From the NCBI GenBank assembly GCA_019312665.1, contig JAFDCZ010000082.1, positions 1 through 41,046 of the forward strand: a stretch of DNA of 41,046 nucleotides, written 5' to 3'. Under the pieces are notes generated by a model. It had not been told where the DNA came from. It saw only the letters and a program-made list of their open reading frames with translations, and did not search any database. Shown one piece after another: positions 24,865 through 35,876 of the stretch (position 1 is the first letter of the stretch; each line of letters begins with the position of its first letter). A program made the position numbers and the translations under genes. Origin of the DNA: Deltaproteobacteria bacterium (lineage in GTDB: Bacteria > Myxococcota_A > UBA9160 > UBA6930).

Positions 24865-25201
24865 GGGCGCTCCGCTGCGACAGGGGTCGGGCGATGGGCA
24901 GCCAGGCTCGCCGGGTACGCACATTGCGCAGGCGGGTTTTGGGGCAACCCCATGCAGTGTGTCGGCAGGCGAACGCAGGAGGTTACGGAAAGCGGTGAAG
25001 ATTGGCGCCGGCGAGGAGGCAGGTGATGCGCAAAAGTGTCGCTAACTCTCACCCCCGGGGGACGATGCTCCGATTTGAAGGAAGCCGACCCTCTTGCTGG
25101 CGTTCGCGTCCGGCCGACCGGGCGCCGCAGGGTCATGTGGCATTCGGCCTCGGCGATCCCAACCGGGGTAGCATGGGGCCGCCAAGCATCAGGAGGGCGG
25201 C
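24865..25201. other. 337-nt divergent intergenic region
   Basis: It separates the minus-strand fusion gene from the plus-strand SDR and should hold both promoters. A small hairpin tggggcaacccca lies near 24936-24953. A TAGCAT at 25168-25173 could be a -10 for the SDR, with no good -35. The SDR start at 25202 has aggaggg in a good position. Open frames here have no recognisable features. Confidence 0.5.
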
Positions 25202-25954
25202 ATGGATCTGGGGATCGCGGGCAAGGCGGTGGTGATCACAGGAGGAAGCAAGGGGATCGGGCGGGCGACGGCTCTGGCCTTTGCGGACGAAGGTGCGAAT
25301 GTGGCGATCTGTGCTCGCAATGAAGGGCCTCTGGAAGAGACGGCCAAGGAGATCGAGGCCCGAGGGGTTCGCGCCTTCGCGGCTTCCTGCGATGTGGCCG
25401 ACGGGAGCTCGTTAGGTGGCTTCCTGGATGATGCGAGGGCGGCTCTCGGTGGTGTGGACGTGCTCGTGAACAACGCCTCGGGTTTTGGGGTGAGCGACGA
25501 CGAGGCCGGCTGGGCCGCCGGTTTCAACGTCGACATGATGGCCTCCGTGCGTGCCACCTGGAAGGTCGTTCCGTGGATGACCGAGGCCGGCGGTGGCTGC
25601 GTGATCCATATCTCGTCGACTTCCGGCCTCGAAGCCGGTTCGCCGGCTGCCTATGCCGCCGTCAAGGCCGCCTTGATGAGCCACTCGAAGACCCTTGCCA
25701 TCAACCTGGCACCCCGGGGCATCCGGGTGAACACGGTGGCGCCCGGCTCGATCGAGTTCCCCGGCGGAATGTGGGAGACCGTCAAGAAGGTCAACAACGA
25801 GATGTACGAGGGTATTCGCGACTCGATCCCCTTCGGCCGCCTCGGCACCGCCGAAGAGGTCGCCGCCGCCACGGTCTTCCTCTCCTCCGCGCCGGCCAGC
25901 TGGATCACCGGCATCACCCTCGCCGTCGACGGTGGCCAGCACAAAGGCAACTAA
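25202..25954 (+). CDS. Short-chain dehydrogenase/reductase
   Basis: A 250-residue classical SDR oxidoreductase. The cofactor loop is TGGSKGIG, then DVAD, the structural VNNAS, and the catalytic Ser-Tyr-Lys in HISSTSGLEAGSPAAYAAVKAALMS (S; Y-x3-K). The C-terminal NTVAPGSIEFPGGMW, FGRLGTAEEVAAATVFLSS and TLAVDGGQHKGN are family-typical. NAD or NADP preference and substrate are not evident. The strong SD aggaggg fixes the ATG. The TAA stop (25952-25954) comes from the first bases of the palindromic element at 25951-26037. Confidence 0.9.
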   Translation: MDLGIAGKAVVITGGSKGIGRATALAFADEGANVAICARNEGPLEETAKEIEARGVRAFAASCDVADGSSLGGFLDDARAALGGVDVLVNNASGFGVSDDEAGWAAGFNVDMMASVRATWKVVPWMTEAGGGCVIHISSTSGLEAGSPAAYAAVKAALMSHSKTLAINLAPRGIRVNTVAPGSIEFPGGMWETVKKVNNEMYEGIRDSIPFGRLGTAEEVAAATVFLSSAPASWITGITLAVDGGQHKGN

Positions 25955-26037
25955 GAGCCCATCCCAAAACCTCCGCAATCCGGATTGCCACCGAGGGTGA
26001 GCTTTTCGCCAACAGCGGTTTTGGGATGGGCTCTTAG
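25951..26037. repeat. 87-bp palindromic element with cloverleaf-like interior
   Basis: Perfect 21-nt inverted termini (25951-25971 and 26017-26037, ctaagagcccatcccaaaac-c) flank 45 nt. The interior contains the perfect 14-nt palindrome gcaatccggattgc and a second small hairpin ggtg-agctttt-cgcc. The whole would fold into a stem with two inner hairpins. Each end carries TAA reading outward: the SDR stop at one end and the ancestral stop of the SHOCT lipoprotein at the other. It is probably a mobile or MITE-like repeat; identity not checked. Confidence 0.88.
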
Positions 26038-26836
26038 TGGGGGGTGAGCAGGGTGCGGCGTTGGCGGCGGTACTCGGTTTCGGTGATCTCGCCGGCTCTT
26101 CGCGCTTCTTCGAGTTCGGCGAGGGCACGCGCGTTCGACGGGGATGTCGGGCGTGTCTTCCGGAGCTTCTTCGGGCTCGCCTAGCAGGATCGTCTTGCGC
26201 AGCACCTTGCCCGTCGGGCCGACGCGGATGTTCGAGGCCTTTCGGAAGCTCGGGTCGCGCCACTCGACGGCGACGGCCTGGTGCCCGACGGGAGCGATGG
26301 CATTCGCTCCGATCACCTTGAAGCTCATCACCTCACGCCCGACGGCCGGCTCCTTGACCTCGACGTTCGAGCTCTTGGGCACGGGCCAATCGACGCGGTT
26401 CAGGTGGATGTAGAGCAGGTCGTCACCGCCGACGTAGGCAACGAAGCTCGTCATGTAGTTCTGATGGAAGATGCCGAGGCGCTTCTCCTTGCGCGTGATC
26501 TGGACGAGCACCTCCTGGTCGCTCTTCGCCTTGGCGAGGGCTTCACTGAGCACGCCACCGAGCGGGTAGAGGAGCGAGGTCTCGATGGCGGGCTTTCGCT
26601 GGCCACCATCGTCGTCGACCGCAGTGCGTACATCGATGCTCGAGAGGATGTGGGCAAGGCGGATGTTCGAGATCGTGGCCGGATGCCGGAAATACCGCTC
26701 GACCGTCGCGTCGTCCTTCAGTTCGGCGCGAAGCACCACCGAGAGATCGCCGTCATCGCGCAGGGTCTGCCGGGTGTACGTGGTTCCGCAGCCGAGCGAG
26801 AGCGCGAGCAGCGCGGTCGCCAAACAAGTGAACAGG

Positions 26837-26853
<17 letters not shown>
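25951..26853 (-). pseudogene. SHOCT-type lipoprotein, frameshifted near its C-terminus
   Basis: The N-terminus (GTG at 26853; MPSRHDLFTCLATALLALSLGCG) is a lipoprotein signal with lipobox LSLG-C. The body (~270 residues) is a mixed alpha/beta domain of unknown function, readable through GEPEEAPEDTPDIPVE. In the given frame the tail then becomes Arg/Pro-rich nonsense and runs through the palindromic element. One frame over, the same DNA reads NARALAELEEARRAGEITETEYRRQRRTLL and stops at 26034-26036: a clear SHOCT domain (short helical oligomerisation module). Dropping one C from the cccc run near 26136-26142 joins the frames. This is either a real 1-nt insertion or a sequence error. The start overlaps feoB by 17 nt. 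Confidence 0.65.
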
Positions 26854-28706
<1,853 letters not shown>

Positions 28707-28732
<26 letters not shown>

Positions 28733-28790
28733 CGGTGTTCACGCGCAGAAGCGGCGGGGCGGCGGCTTCAGCCATCGGTGTTCACGCGCA
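28707..28790. repeat. 43-bp tandem duplication at the feoA/feoB junction
   Basis: Identical 41-nt copies at 28707-28747 and 28750-28790 (period 43), both containing the feoA stop region and the feoB ATG. In the upstream copy feoA ends and a 17-codon frame begins with the feoB N-terminus and ends at the second copy's TGA. In the downstream copy feoB begins for real. Before duplication feoA and feoB overlapped by 8 nt (ATGGCTGA). Confidence 0.92.
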
Positions 28791-29007
28791 CGAGCCCGGC
28801 TTCGCTGCGGCGCAGGCAGAGCTGCACTCCGCGCAGCTCATAGATGCGCGGGTCGCCGAGGGGCGCGCGGCGCAGGCAGTGCACGACGGTGCCCGGATGC
28901 AGGCCGAGATCCCGGAGGCGGGTACCGAGAGGCCCCGGGGCATCGACAGCGATCACCTTGGCGGTCGCCCCGACGGGCAGCTGGGATAGGAGGACGGTGT
29001 CGATCAC
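28768..29007 (-). CDS. feoA: Ferrous iron transport protein A
   Basis: A 79-residue SH3-like protein of the FeoA family (LSQLPVGATAKVIAVDAPGPLGTRLRDLGLHPGTVVHCLRRAPLGDPRIYELRGVQLCLRRSEAGLVRV). The LRDLGLHPG turn and the terminal G-xx-L-x-LR-x-xEA-x-x-I/V pattern are diagnostic. FeoA is a small cytoplasmic partner of FeoB needed for Fe2+ uptake. The start is GTG. It is first of feoA-feoB; an AT-rich, possibly Fur-bound palindromic stretch lies just upstream. Confidence 0.93.
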   Translation of the reverse strand: MIDTVLLSQLPVGATAKVIAVDAPGPLGTRLRDLGLHPGTVVHCLRRAPLGDPRIYELRGVQLCLRRSEAGLVRVNTDG

Positions 29008-29015
29008 GATGAGTA

Positions 29016-29036
29016 ATATTGAAAATGAATTTCGAT
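29016..29036 (-). promoter_or_regulatory. Candidate Fur-type operator upstream of feoA
   Basis: An AT-rich island in GC-rich DNA. Around 29018-29036 the plus strand reads attgaaaatgaatttcgat, containing the dyad GAAA-atgaa-TTTC and partial matches to the GATAAT repeats of the Fur box. It lies 11-29 nt before the feoA start, a suitable site for iron-dependent repression. The match is imperfect. Confidence 0.35.
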
Positions 29037-29136
29037 TTCGAGGTATTCAGGGAGGCTACGGATCCAGCGCGGAGGCGTCAACTCCCCGTCCCGGCGAGGG
29101 AAATCTCAGTTTGGGAACGCGTTCGCGGATCCCTGT

Positions 29137-30141
<1,005 letters not shown>

Positions 30142-30180
30142 GGCGGCGGAGTGTAACCGCCTTCATGCAAGGCTTTTCCA

Positions 30181-30209
30181 TTGACGAGTGCAGGGCCTGG
30201 GGCTAGGTT
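30181..30209 (+). promoter_or_regulatory. Candidate sigma-70 promoter of the nuo operon
   Basis: TTGACG (30181-30186), 17-nt spacer, TAGGTT (30204-30209): a near-consensus -35 with a weak -10, about 100 nt before the nuoA start. Just before nuoA there is a strong SD (gggggaggt). Confidence 0.45.
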
Positions 30210-30309
30210 CGGCCCGGAATTTCGCTTCTGTGACGGGGAGTTAGGTGGTTTCGTGCCAGTCCGGTCCCGGCTTCATCCGGGTTGCCTGGCATGTGGGGGA
30301 GGTGCACGC

Positions 30310-30663
30310 ATGCTCGGGGAGTTCGTCGGCATCCTGCTGATCCTGGCTCTCGCGCTGCTCATCGCCGCCGGCTTTCTCGCTCTCCACCGCGTGCTCTCGC
30401 CGAAGCGCGAGTTTGCTGAGAAGCAGGAGCCCTTCGAGTGCGGCGAGGCCCAGATCGCTTCGCCTCACCAGCGATTCTCCGTGAAGTTCTATCTGGTCGC
30501 GATGTTATTCGTGCTCTTCGATGTGGAAGCGATGTTCTTCTATCCGTGGGGCGCGATCTTCCGGGATCTCGGTGGCTACGGGCTCGCCGTGATGGCCGTG
30601 TTCACTGTTCCCCTCGTGCTGGGCCTGATCTACGAATGGAAGAAGGGCGCCCTCGAATGGTGA
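30310..30663 (+). CDS. nuoA: NADH-quinone oxidoreductase subunit A
   Basis: A 117-residue membrane-arm subunit of complex I at the junction with the peripheral arm. It has three membrane helices and the conserved KREFAEKQEPFECGEAQIASPHQRFSVKFYLVAMLFVLFDVEAMFFYPW with the loop Cys and the acidic FDVE. ATG at 30310 follows gggggaggt. It is the first gene of the nuo operon; its end overlaps nuoE by 7 nt. nuoB, C and D, which normally follow, are absent here. Confidence 0.96.
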   Translation: MLGEFVGILLILALALLIAAGFLALHRVLSPKREFAEKQEPFECGEAQIASPHQRFSVKFYLVAMLFVLFDVEAMFFYPWGAIFRDLGGYGLAVMAVFTVPLVLGLIYEWKKGALEW

Positions 30664-31121
30664 GCGTGGCAACCCGCGCGGCCATCGATGCGGAGATCGC
30701 GAAGATGCCCGAGAAGCGCGGCGCGCTGCTAGCCGCGTTGCGCCTCGTCCAGGCGGAGTATGGGTACCTCCCCCCTGAGGTGATGGAGGAGGTGGCGCAG
30801 ATCTTCGGCCTGCATCCGACCGAGGTCTTCGAGGTCGTCAGCTTCTACAACCACTTTCACGTTCAGCCCCGAGGGCGTCATGAAGTGAACGTCTGTACGA
30901 GCCTCACGTGCTCCCTGCGCGGAGGCCGCGGCTTGTTGCGTCAGCTGCAGGCGTACCTAGGTGTGCGTGCGGGTCAGACGACCGAGGACGGCAGGATCAG
31001 CCTGGGCCACGAGGAATGCCTCGGCGCATGTGGCAATGCACCCATGCTTCGCATCGATGACACCTACCATCTGGATCTCGATTGGGTGCGAACCCAACAG
31101 CTCCTGGACGGATTGGAGTAG
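30657..31121 (+). CDS. nuoE: NADH-quinone oxidoreductase subunit E
   Basis: A 154-residue thioredoxin-like 2Fe-2S subunit of the NADH-input module. It shows LRLVQAEYGYLPPEVMEEVAQIF and FEVVSFYNHFH, with cluster ligands in VCTSLTCSLRGG (C-x4-C) and HEECLGACGNAP (C-x3-C), which hold N1a. ATG at 30657 lies inside the end of nuoA; GTG at 30660 is an alternative. It directly follows nuoA, so the usual B-C-D block is missing between them. Confidence 0.95.
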   Translation: MVSVATRAAIDAEIAKMPEKRGALLAALRLVQAEYGYLPPEVMEEVAQIFGLHPTEVFEVVSFYNHFHVQPRGRHEVNVCTSLTCSLRGGRGLLRQLQAYLGVRAGQTTEDGRISLGHEECLGACGNAPMLRIDDTYHLDLDWVRTQQLLDGLE

Positions 31122-31129
31122 CCCGCGGA

Positions 31130-32428
31130 ATGGGTCATCGGGTTCCCCACGTCACTCACTACCTGACGGAGCACTTCGCCGACCCGGGCTACACCACGCT
31201 TTCGGGCTACCGCGCCCAGGGCGGCTACGAGACGGCCCGTCGGGTGCTCGCGGAGCAGAGCCCGGAAGAAGTGATCGGGACGTTGAAGAACGCCGGGCTC
31301 AAGGGACGCGGTGGCGCTGGCTTTGATGCGGGGTTGAAGTGGTCGTTCATGCCTCGGGACCAGGCTGGGCCGAGCTACCTCGTTTGCAACGCAGACGAAT
31401 CGGAGCCCGGCTCCTTCAAGGATCGTGTGTTGATGGAGCGGGGCCCCCACCAACTCCTCGAGGGGATCCTGATTCCAGCTTTCGCGACCGGCGCCGCGAC
31501 GACGTTCCTCTACATCCGGGGCGAGTACGCGGAACCCGCGCGCATCCTGCAGCGGGCGATCGACGAAGCCACGGCAGGAGGTGTGCTCGGTTCGAATGTG
31601 CTTGGGACGGGCTTCGCCCATCAGGTCGTGCTGGTACGCGGTGCGGGGGCCTACATCTGCGGGGAGGAAACCGGGCTCCTCGAATCCCTGGAAGGGAAGA
31701 AAGGACAGCCCCGCCGCAAGCCTCCGTACCCCGCCGAGTGCGGAGCCTTTGGCCGGCCGACCACGGTGAACAACGTCGAGACCTTCTGCCACGTGCCGCA
31801 TGTCTTTGCCCGCGGCGTCGACTGGTTTCGCAGCATCGGTACCGAGGAGAGTCCCGGGACGACACTTTTCGGTGTCTCTGGTCATGTGGAACGCCCCGGC
31901 CTCTATGAGTTGCCTCTTGGTACGCGGCTGGATGAGATCATCTTCGAACATGCCGGCGGCGTTCCCGGAGGGCGCAAGCTGAAAGCCGCCATCCCCGGTG
32001 GTGTATCGATGCCGCTGCTTCCGGCCGGGCACCTCGATGTGCCGATGGCCAACGAGTTCCTGCGCGAACACGGCAGCTCATTGGGTACCGGCGGCGTGAT
32101 CGTGATGGACGAAACCACCTGCATGGTTCGCGTCGGCTGTGTGATCTCCGAGTTCTTTCGAGATGAATCCTGCGGCCAATGCACCCAATGCCGCGAAGGC
32201 ACGGGCTGGTTGCACAAGTTGATGCTTCGAATCGAGCGCGGGGGTGGAACCGAAGCCGATCTCGACGTGTTGGAGGACGTCGCGGGAAAAATGGAAGGGC
32301 AGACGATCTGCGCGTTCGCGGATGCGGCGGCCTGGCCCGTGCAAGCTCTCCTGCGCCATTTTCGTTCGGAATTTCTCGAGCATGTACGCGCCGAGAAATG
32401 TCCGTTCCCGGAAAGCTTCGAACTCTGA
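31130..32428 (+). CDS. nuoF: NADH-quinone oxidoreductase subunit F
   Basis: A 432-residue subunit that oxidises NADH. The FMN/NADH sites are LKGRGGAGFDAGLKW, CNADESEPGSFKDR and GAGAYICGEETGLLESLEGKKGQPR. The N3 4Fe-4S cluster is bound by ESCGQCTQCREGT plus the Cys in TICAFADAAAWP. Length matches the family. ATG at 31130 follows nuoE by 8 nt; the stop shares one base with the nuoG start (TGATG). Confidence 0.96.
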   Translation: MGHRVPHVTHYLTEHFADPGYTTLSGYRAQGGYETARRVLAEQSPEEVIGTLKNAGLKGRGGAGFDAGLKWSFMPRDQAGPSYLVCNADESEPGSFKDRVLMERGPHQLLEGILIPAFATGAATTFLYIRGEYAEPARILQRAIDEATAGGVLGSNVLGTGFAHQVVLVRGAGAYICGEETGLLESLEGKKGQPRRKPPYPAECGAFGRPTTVNNVETFCHVPHVFARGVDWFRSIGTEESPGTTLFGVSGHVERPGLYELPLGTRLDEIIFEHAGGVPGGRKLKAAIPGGVSMPLLPAGHLDVPMANEFLREHGSSLGTGGVIVMDETTCMVRVGCVISEFFRDESCGQCTQCREGTGWLHKLMLRIERGGGTEADLDVLEDVAGKMEGQTICAFADAAAWPVQALLRHFRSEFLEHVRAEKCPFPESFEL

Positions 32429-33927
32429 TGCTGCGCATCACGGTCGACGGAACAGCCTACGAGGTGGAGGAGGGGCTGACCCTTCTGCAAGCCCTGGACG
32501 ATCTCGGCGTCCTGATGAAGGGCGTCGACATCCCTCATTATTGCTGGCATCCGAAACTCTCCATCGATGGCTCCTGCCGGATGTGTCAGGTCGAGGTGGA
32601 GGGCGTTCCCAAACTGCAGATCGCGTGTGACACGCCGGTTCGAGATGGCATGGTCGTTCACACCGGGAATGAGCGCGTCCGGAAGGCCCGCGAGGGCGTG
32701 ATGGAGCTGATGCTCGTCAACCACCCGCTCGATTGCCCGATCTGCGATCAGGCCGGCGAATGCAAGCTTCAGGACTACGCGTTCGACTACGGCCAGATGC
32801 ATACGCGCACCCGAGAGCCGCGGCGGGCGCTGAAGAAACGCGTTGATCTCGGTGCGACCATCGTATTCGATCAAGAGCGCTGCATCCTATGCCGCCGCTG
32901 CGTGCGCTTCTGTCGCGAGATACCGGGGACGAGCGAGTTGGCCATCACCCAACGCGGTGATCGCTCGACGGTCGAGACGTTTCCCGGCAAGCCTCTCGAG
33001 AACGACTACTCGATGAACGTGGCGGACATCTGCCCGGTGGGCGCGCTCACGACCCGGGACTTCCGTTTCAAGGTGCGGGTCTGGTTCCTGGAGGAAGTGC
33101 CGGGCATCTGCACGGGTTGTTCGCGAGGTTGCAACGTCCACGTCGGCGTGGCCGACGATCAGGTACGGCGCTACACGCCCAGGCGCAACGATGAGGTGAA
33201 CGATACGTGGCTGTGTGACTACGGTCGTATGACGTATCAGGAAATCGGCGCGCCGGACCGGATCAGCGAGCCTGCCGTCCGCGGAGACGCGGGCCAGCTC
33301 GTGGGCACGACCCTCGAGCAGGCCGTCGAGTGCGCCGCGCAGCTGATGCGCACAGCGGTCGAGAAAGAGGGCCCCGGCGTGGTCGCGGCGCTGGCTTCCG
33401 CACACGCAACGAACGAAGACCTGGCGGCTCTGCGTGGGCTGCTTGCCGCGCTTGGCAGCGAGACCCACGGCGTGCCGATCGTGACCGGCCCGGCCGACGC
33501 ATTGTTGATCCGGCCGGAAAAGGCCGCGAACGCGGAGGGCGCCCGCGTGGCCGGCTTCGGCGAGCCGGGGTTGCTGCTCGACAAGATCCGCGGTGGTGGA
33601 GTCCGGGTCTTGATCGTGCTTGGCCACGACATCATCCACGAACAGTTCCTGGGTTCGCCCGAAGCGTTGGCCGCGCTCGACGGGGTGATCCTGCTCGACA
33701 CTCACCGTTCACGCCTGGAGCAGGTTGCTCACGTCGTAATTCCGGCTCGCCACCTGGCCGAGAAGGGCGGCACCGTCACCAACTTCGAGGGCCGGGTGCA
33801 GGCCGTGCCCGCGGCGCTGGAGCCCGCGTTCGAGGCCGTCGCTGAAGCACAGGTTCTCGCGCGGATCGCTTCGGCTTTGGATCTGTCGATCAGCGACGAG
33901 TCCGAACGCAAGCGCGAGACCGACTGA
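32428..33927 (+). CDS. nuoG: NADH-quinone oxidoreductase subunit G, short form
   Basis: A 499-residue iron-sulfur subunit carrying electrons from NuoE/F towards the quinone module. The N-terminal 2Fe-2S ferredoxin domain has YCWHPKLSIDGSCRMCQVE and a later CDTP. It is followed by the His/Cys N5 site (NHPLDCPICDQAGECKLQDY), the N4 site CILCRRCVRFC with ICPVGALT, and a 4Fe-4S Mo/W bis-MGD-type segment CTGCSRGCN...LCDYGR. The molybdopterin-like C-terminal domain is strongly shortened (VVAALASAHATNEDLAALRGLL to the end); NuoG is ~900 residues in E. coli and ~780 in Thermus. It ends cleanly 3 nt before nuoH, so this looks like a genuine short form rather than truncation. Confidence 0.93.
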   Translation: MLRITVDGTAYEVEEGLTLLQALDDLGVLMKGVDIPHYCWHPKLSIDGSCRMCQVEVEGVPKLQIACDTPVRDGMVVHTGNERVRKAREGVMELMLVNHPLDCPICDQAGECKLQDYAFDYGQMHTRTREPRRALKKRVDLGATIVFDQERCILCRRCVRFCREIPGTSELAITQRGDRSTVETFPGKPLENDYSMNVADICPVGALTTRDFRFKVRVWFLEEVPGICTGCSRGCNVHVGVADDQVRRYTPRRNDEVNDTWLCDYGRMTYQEIGAPDRISEPAVRGDAGQLVGTTLEQAVECAAQLMRTAVEKEGPGVVAALASAHATNEDLAALRGLLAALGSETHGVPIVTGPADALLIRPEKAANAEGARVAGFGEPGLLLDKIRGGGVRVLIVLGHDIIHEQFLGSPEALAALDGVILLDTHRSRLEQVAHVVIPARHLAEKGGTVTNFEGRVQAVPAALEPAFEAVAEAQVLARIASALDLSISDESERKRETD

Positions 33928-33930
33928 GCC

Positions 33931-35082
33931 GTGTTGGAGGTCGTGCTCAAGCTGCTGTTCATCGTGCTCGTCGTGCTGGCGGGCATGTTGCCACTCATCA
34001 CCTGGGTGGAGCGCAAACAGAGCGCTGTGATGCAGGATCGCATCGGGGCGAATCGCGCGGATCTGATGGGCGTGACGCTCCTCGGCTTGCTGCATCCAAT
34101 GGCAGATGTGATCAAGCTCTTCTCGAAAGAAGATTTCGTTCCGGCCGGCGCGAACCGTATCCTGCATCTGTTGGCTCCGGTGGTCGCGATCGTGCCGGCG
34201 ATCATCACGCTTGCGGTCATCCCCTATGGAGGCACCTACGTCTTTGGCGCGTCGACGCTGAGCCTGGTGGTGGCAGATGTCGATTGGGGCATCCTCTTCG
34301 TCTTCGCTGTCGGGTCCATCGCAACCTACGGCGCGGTGATGGCAGGCTGGTCCAGCAACAACAACTGGAGCCTGCTGGGCTCGATGCGCGCTTCCGCCCA
34401 GATGATCTCGTACGAGGTCACGATGGGCCTCTCGATCGTCGGCTTGTTCATGGTCTACGAAACCTTGCAGCTTCCTGCGATGGCGGCGTGGCAAGATGAC
34501 AGCTTCCGCCTGCTCGGATTCGTGGAGCATCTCGGCGGCGTTCAGCTTCCCGCCTTTCTCGGCTGGATTCGCCTTCCGGCGTGGGGCATCTTCCTGCAAC
34601 CGCTTGGTTTCGTGCTCTTCCTGACCTGCATCATGGCCGAGAACAAGCGCCCGCCCTTCGATGCGCCGGAAGGCGAGAGCGAACTCGTCGCCGGATATCA
34701 TCTCGAGTACTCCGGGATGCGCTTCGGCCTCTTCTACACGGCCGAGTTCCTCGAAGTGCCCGTGATCGGCTGCATTCTCACCACGCTCTTCTTCGGAGGC
34801 TGGGCGATCCCCTTCCTGCCCCAGGAGACGATCATCAGCTTCATCGGAGCTGGTTTCGGGGAGGGCTTCGCGACCGGCGTCTGCCTCGTCCTCCATGTCC
34901 TCTCGTTTCTGGTGAAAGTCGCGTTGATGATCTGGCTGCAGATGGCGCTGCGTTGGACGTTGCCGCGCTTTCGGTACGACCAGGTGATGGACTTGTGCTG
35001 GAAGGTCATCTTGCCGCTTTCGATCGCGAACGTGTTCGTGACGGGCGCCATCATTCTCTGGGTCGAAGCGGTGATCGCATGA
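33931..35082 (+). CDS. nuoH: NADH-quinone oxidoreductase subunit H
   Basis: A 383-residue membrane subunit that forms the quinone chamber with NuoB/D. It shows [50 protein letters not shown] and the conserved [37 protein letters not shown] loop. About eight helices. The start is GTG, 3 nt after nuoG; the stop overlaps nuoJ as ATGA. nuoI, which usually follows nuoH, is absent. Confidence 0.96.
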   Translation: MLEVVLKLLFIVLVVLAGMLPLITWVERKQSAVMQDRIGANRADLMGVTLLGLLHPMADVIKLFSKEDFVPAGANRILHLLAPVVAIVPAIITLAVIPYGGTYVFGASTLSLVVADVDWGILFVFAVGSIATYGAVMAGWSSNNNWSLLGSMRASAQMISYEVTMGLSIVGLFMVYETLQLPAMAAWQDDSFRLLGFVEHLGGVQLPAFLGWIRLPAWGIFLQPLGFVLFLTCIMAENKRPPFDAPEGESELVAGYHLEYSGMRFGLFYTAEFLEVPVIGCILTTLFFGGWAIPFLPQETIISFIGAGFGEGFATGVCLVLHVLSFLVKVALMIWLQMALRWTLPRFRYDQVMDLCWKVILPLSIANVFVTGAIILWVEAVIA

Positions 35083-35576
35083 GCGAATGGATCTTCTACG
35101 CCTTCGCGGCGCTTGCCGTCGCGGGAGCCCTTGGGATGGTGTTGAACGTGCGCAACACCGTGGCCGGTGCGCTCTCGCTCGTAGCCACGATGGTTTCTCT
35201 GGGCGGCATCTACGTCATGTTGGGGGCCTATTTGATTGGCGTGCTCCAGATCCTGGTCTATGCCGGTGCGATCGTGGTGGTCTTCCTGTTCGTGGTGATG
35301 CTCCTGAACCTGCGCGAGGATGGCTTCGCGTCGGGTCGGCAATGGGCGACGAAGGCGGTCGGCGCGACCCTCGGGGTCGCTGCTGCGGTGGGGCTCATCG
35401 GCCTGCTTCCCGCGCACTTCCCGGAAGCGGCCGCATTGCCCGAGGGTTTCGGCGGCTACCGGGTGGTCGCTGCATTGCTCTTCACGGACTACGTACTGGC
35501 ATTCGAAGTGAGTTCCCTCTTGCTCCTTTCGGCCATGGTCGGTGCCGTCATCCTCGCCCGCCGGAGCACGGATTGA
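35079..35576 (+). CDS. nuoJ: NADH-quinone oxidoreductase subunit J
   Basis: A 165-residue membrane subunit with five helices. It has the conserved [36 protein letters not shown], including the pi-bulge helix region of TM3, and the terminal [23 protein letters not shown] overlaps the nuoH stop (ATGA); the stop shares one base with nuoK. Confidence 0.95.
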   Translation: MSEWIFYAFAALAVAGALGMVLNVRNTVAGALSLVATMVSLGGIYVMLGAYLIGVLQILVYAGAIVVVFLFVVMLLNLREDGFASGRQWATKAVGATLGVAAAVGLIGLLPAHFPEAAALPEGFGGYRVVAALLFTDYVLAFEVSSLLLLSAMVGAVILARRSTD

Positions 35577-35872
35577 TGGTCGGCGAAGCGGTCATCCTCT
35601 CAGCCATCCTGTTTGCCATCGGTACCGTGGGTGCGCTCGTGCGGCGCAACGTGATCGTGGTTCTGATGTCGATCGAGCTGATGCTGAACGCCGTGAACCT
35701 GGCGCTTGTCGCCTTCTCCCGGCAATGGGCGGATCCAGCCGGCCAGATGCTCGTGTTGATGGTGATCGTCGTCGCCGCGGCGGAAGTCGCGGTCGGCCTG
35801 GGCATCGTGATCGCGCTCTTCAGGAACCGCGAGTCGTTGAACGTCGAAGACGCGAGCCTGCTCAAGTGGTAG
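35576..35872 (+). CDS. nuoK: NADH-quinone oxidoreductase subunit K
   Basis: A 98-residue three-helix subunit, homologous to MrpC. It shows [30 protein letters not shown] with the conserved Glu in helix 2, then [26 protein letters not shown] with the second Glu. Length is near the standard 100. It follows nuoJ with a 1-nt overlap and precedes nuoL by 4 nt. Confidence 0.96.
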   Translation: MVGEAVILSAILFAIGTVGALVRRNVIVVLMSIELMLNAVNLALVAFSRQWADPAGQMLVLMVIVVAAAEVAVGLGIVIALFRNRESLNVEDASLLKW

Positions 35873-35876
35873 GCGC

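Noticed and set aside
25412-26263. Minus-strand open frame spanning the SDR, the palindrome and the lipoprotein tail
   Set aside because: It is antisense to the SDR and joins unrelated segments; it exists only because the palindrome is open in several frames.
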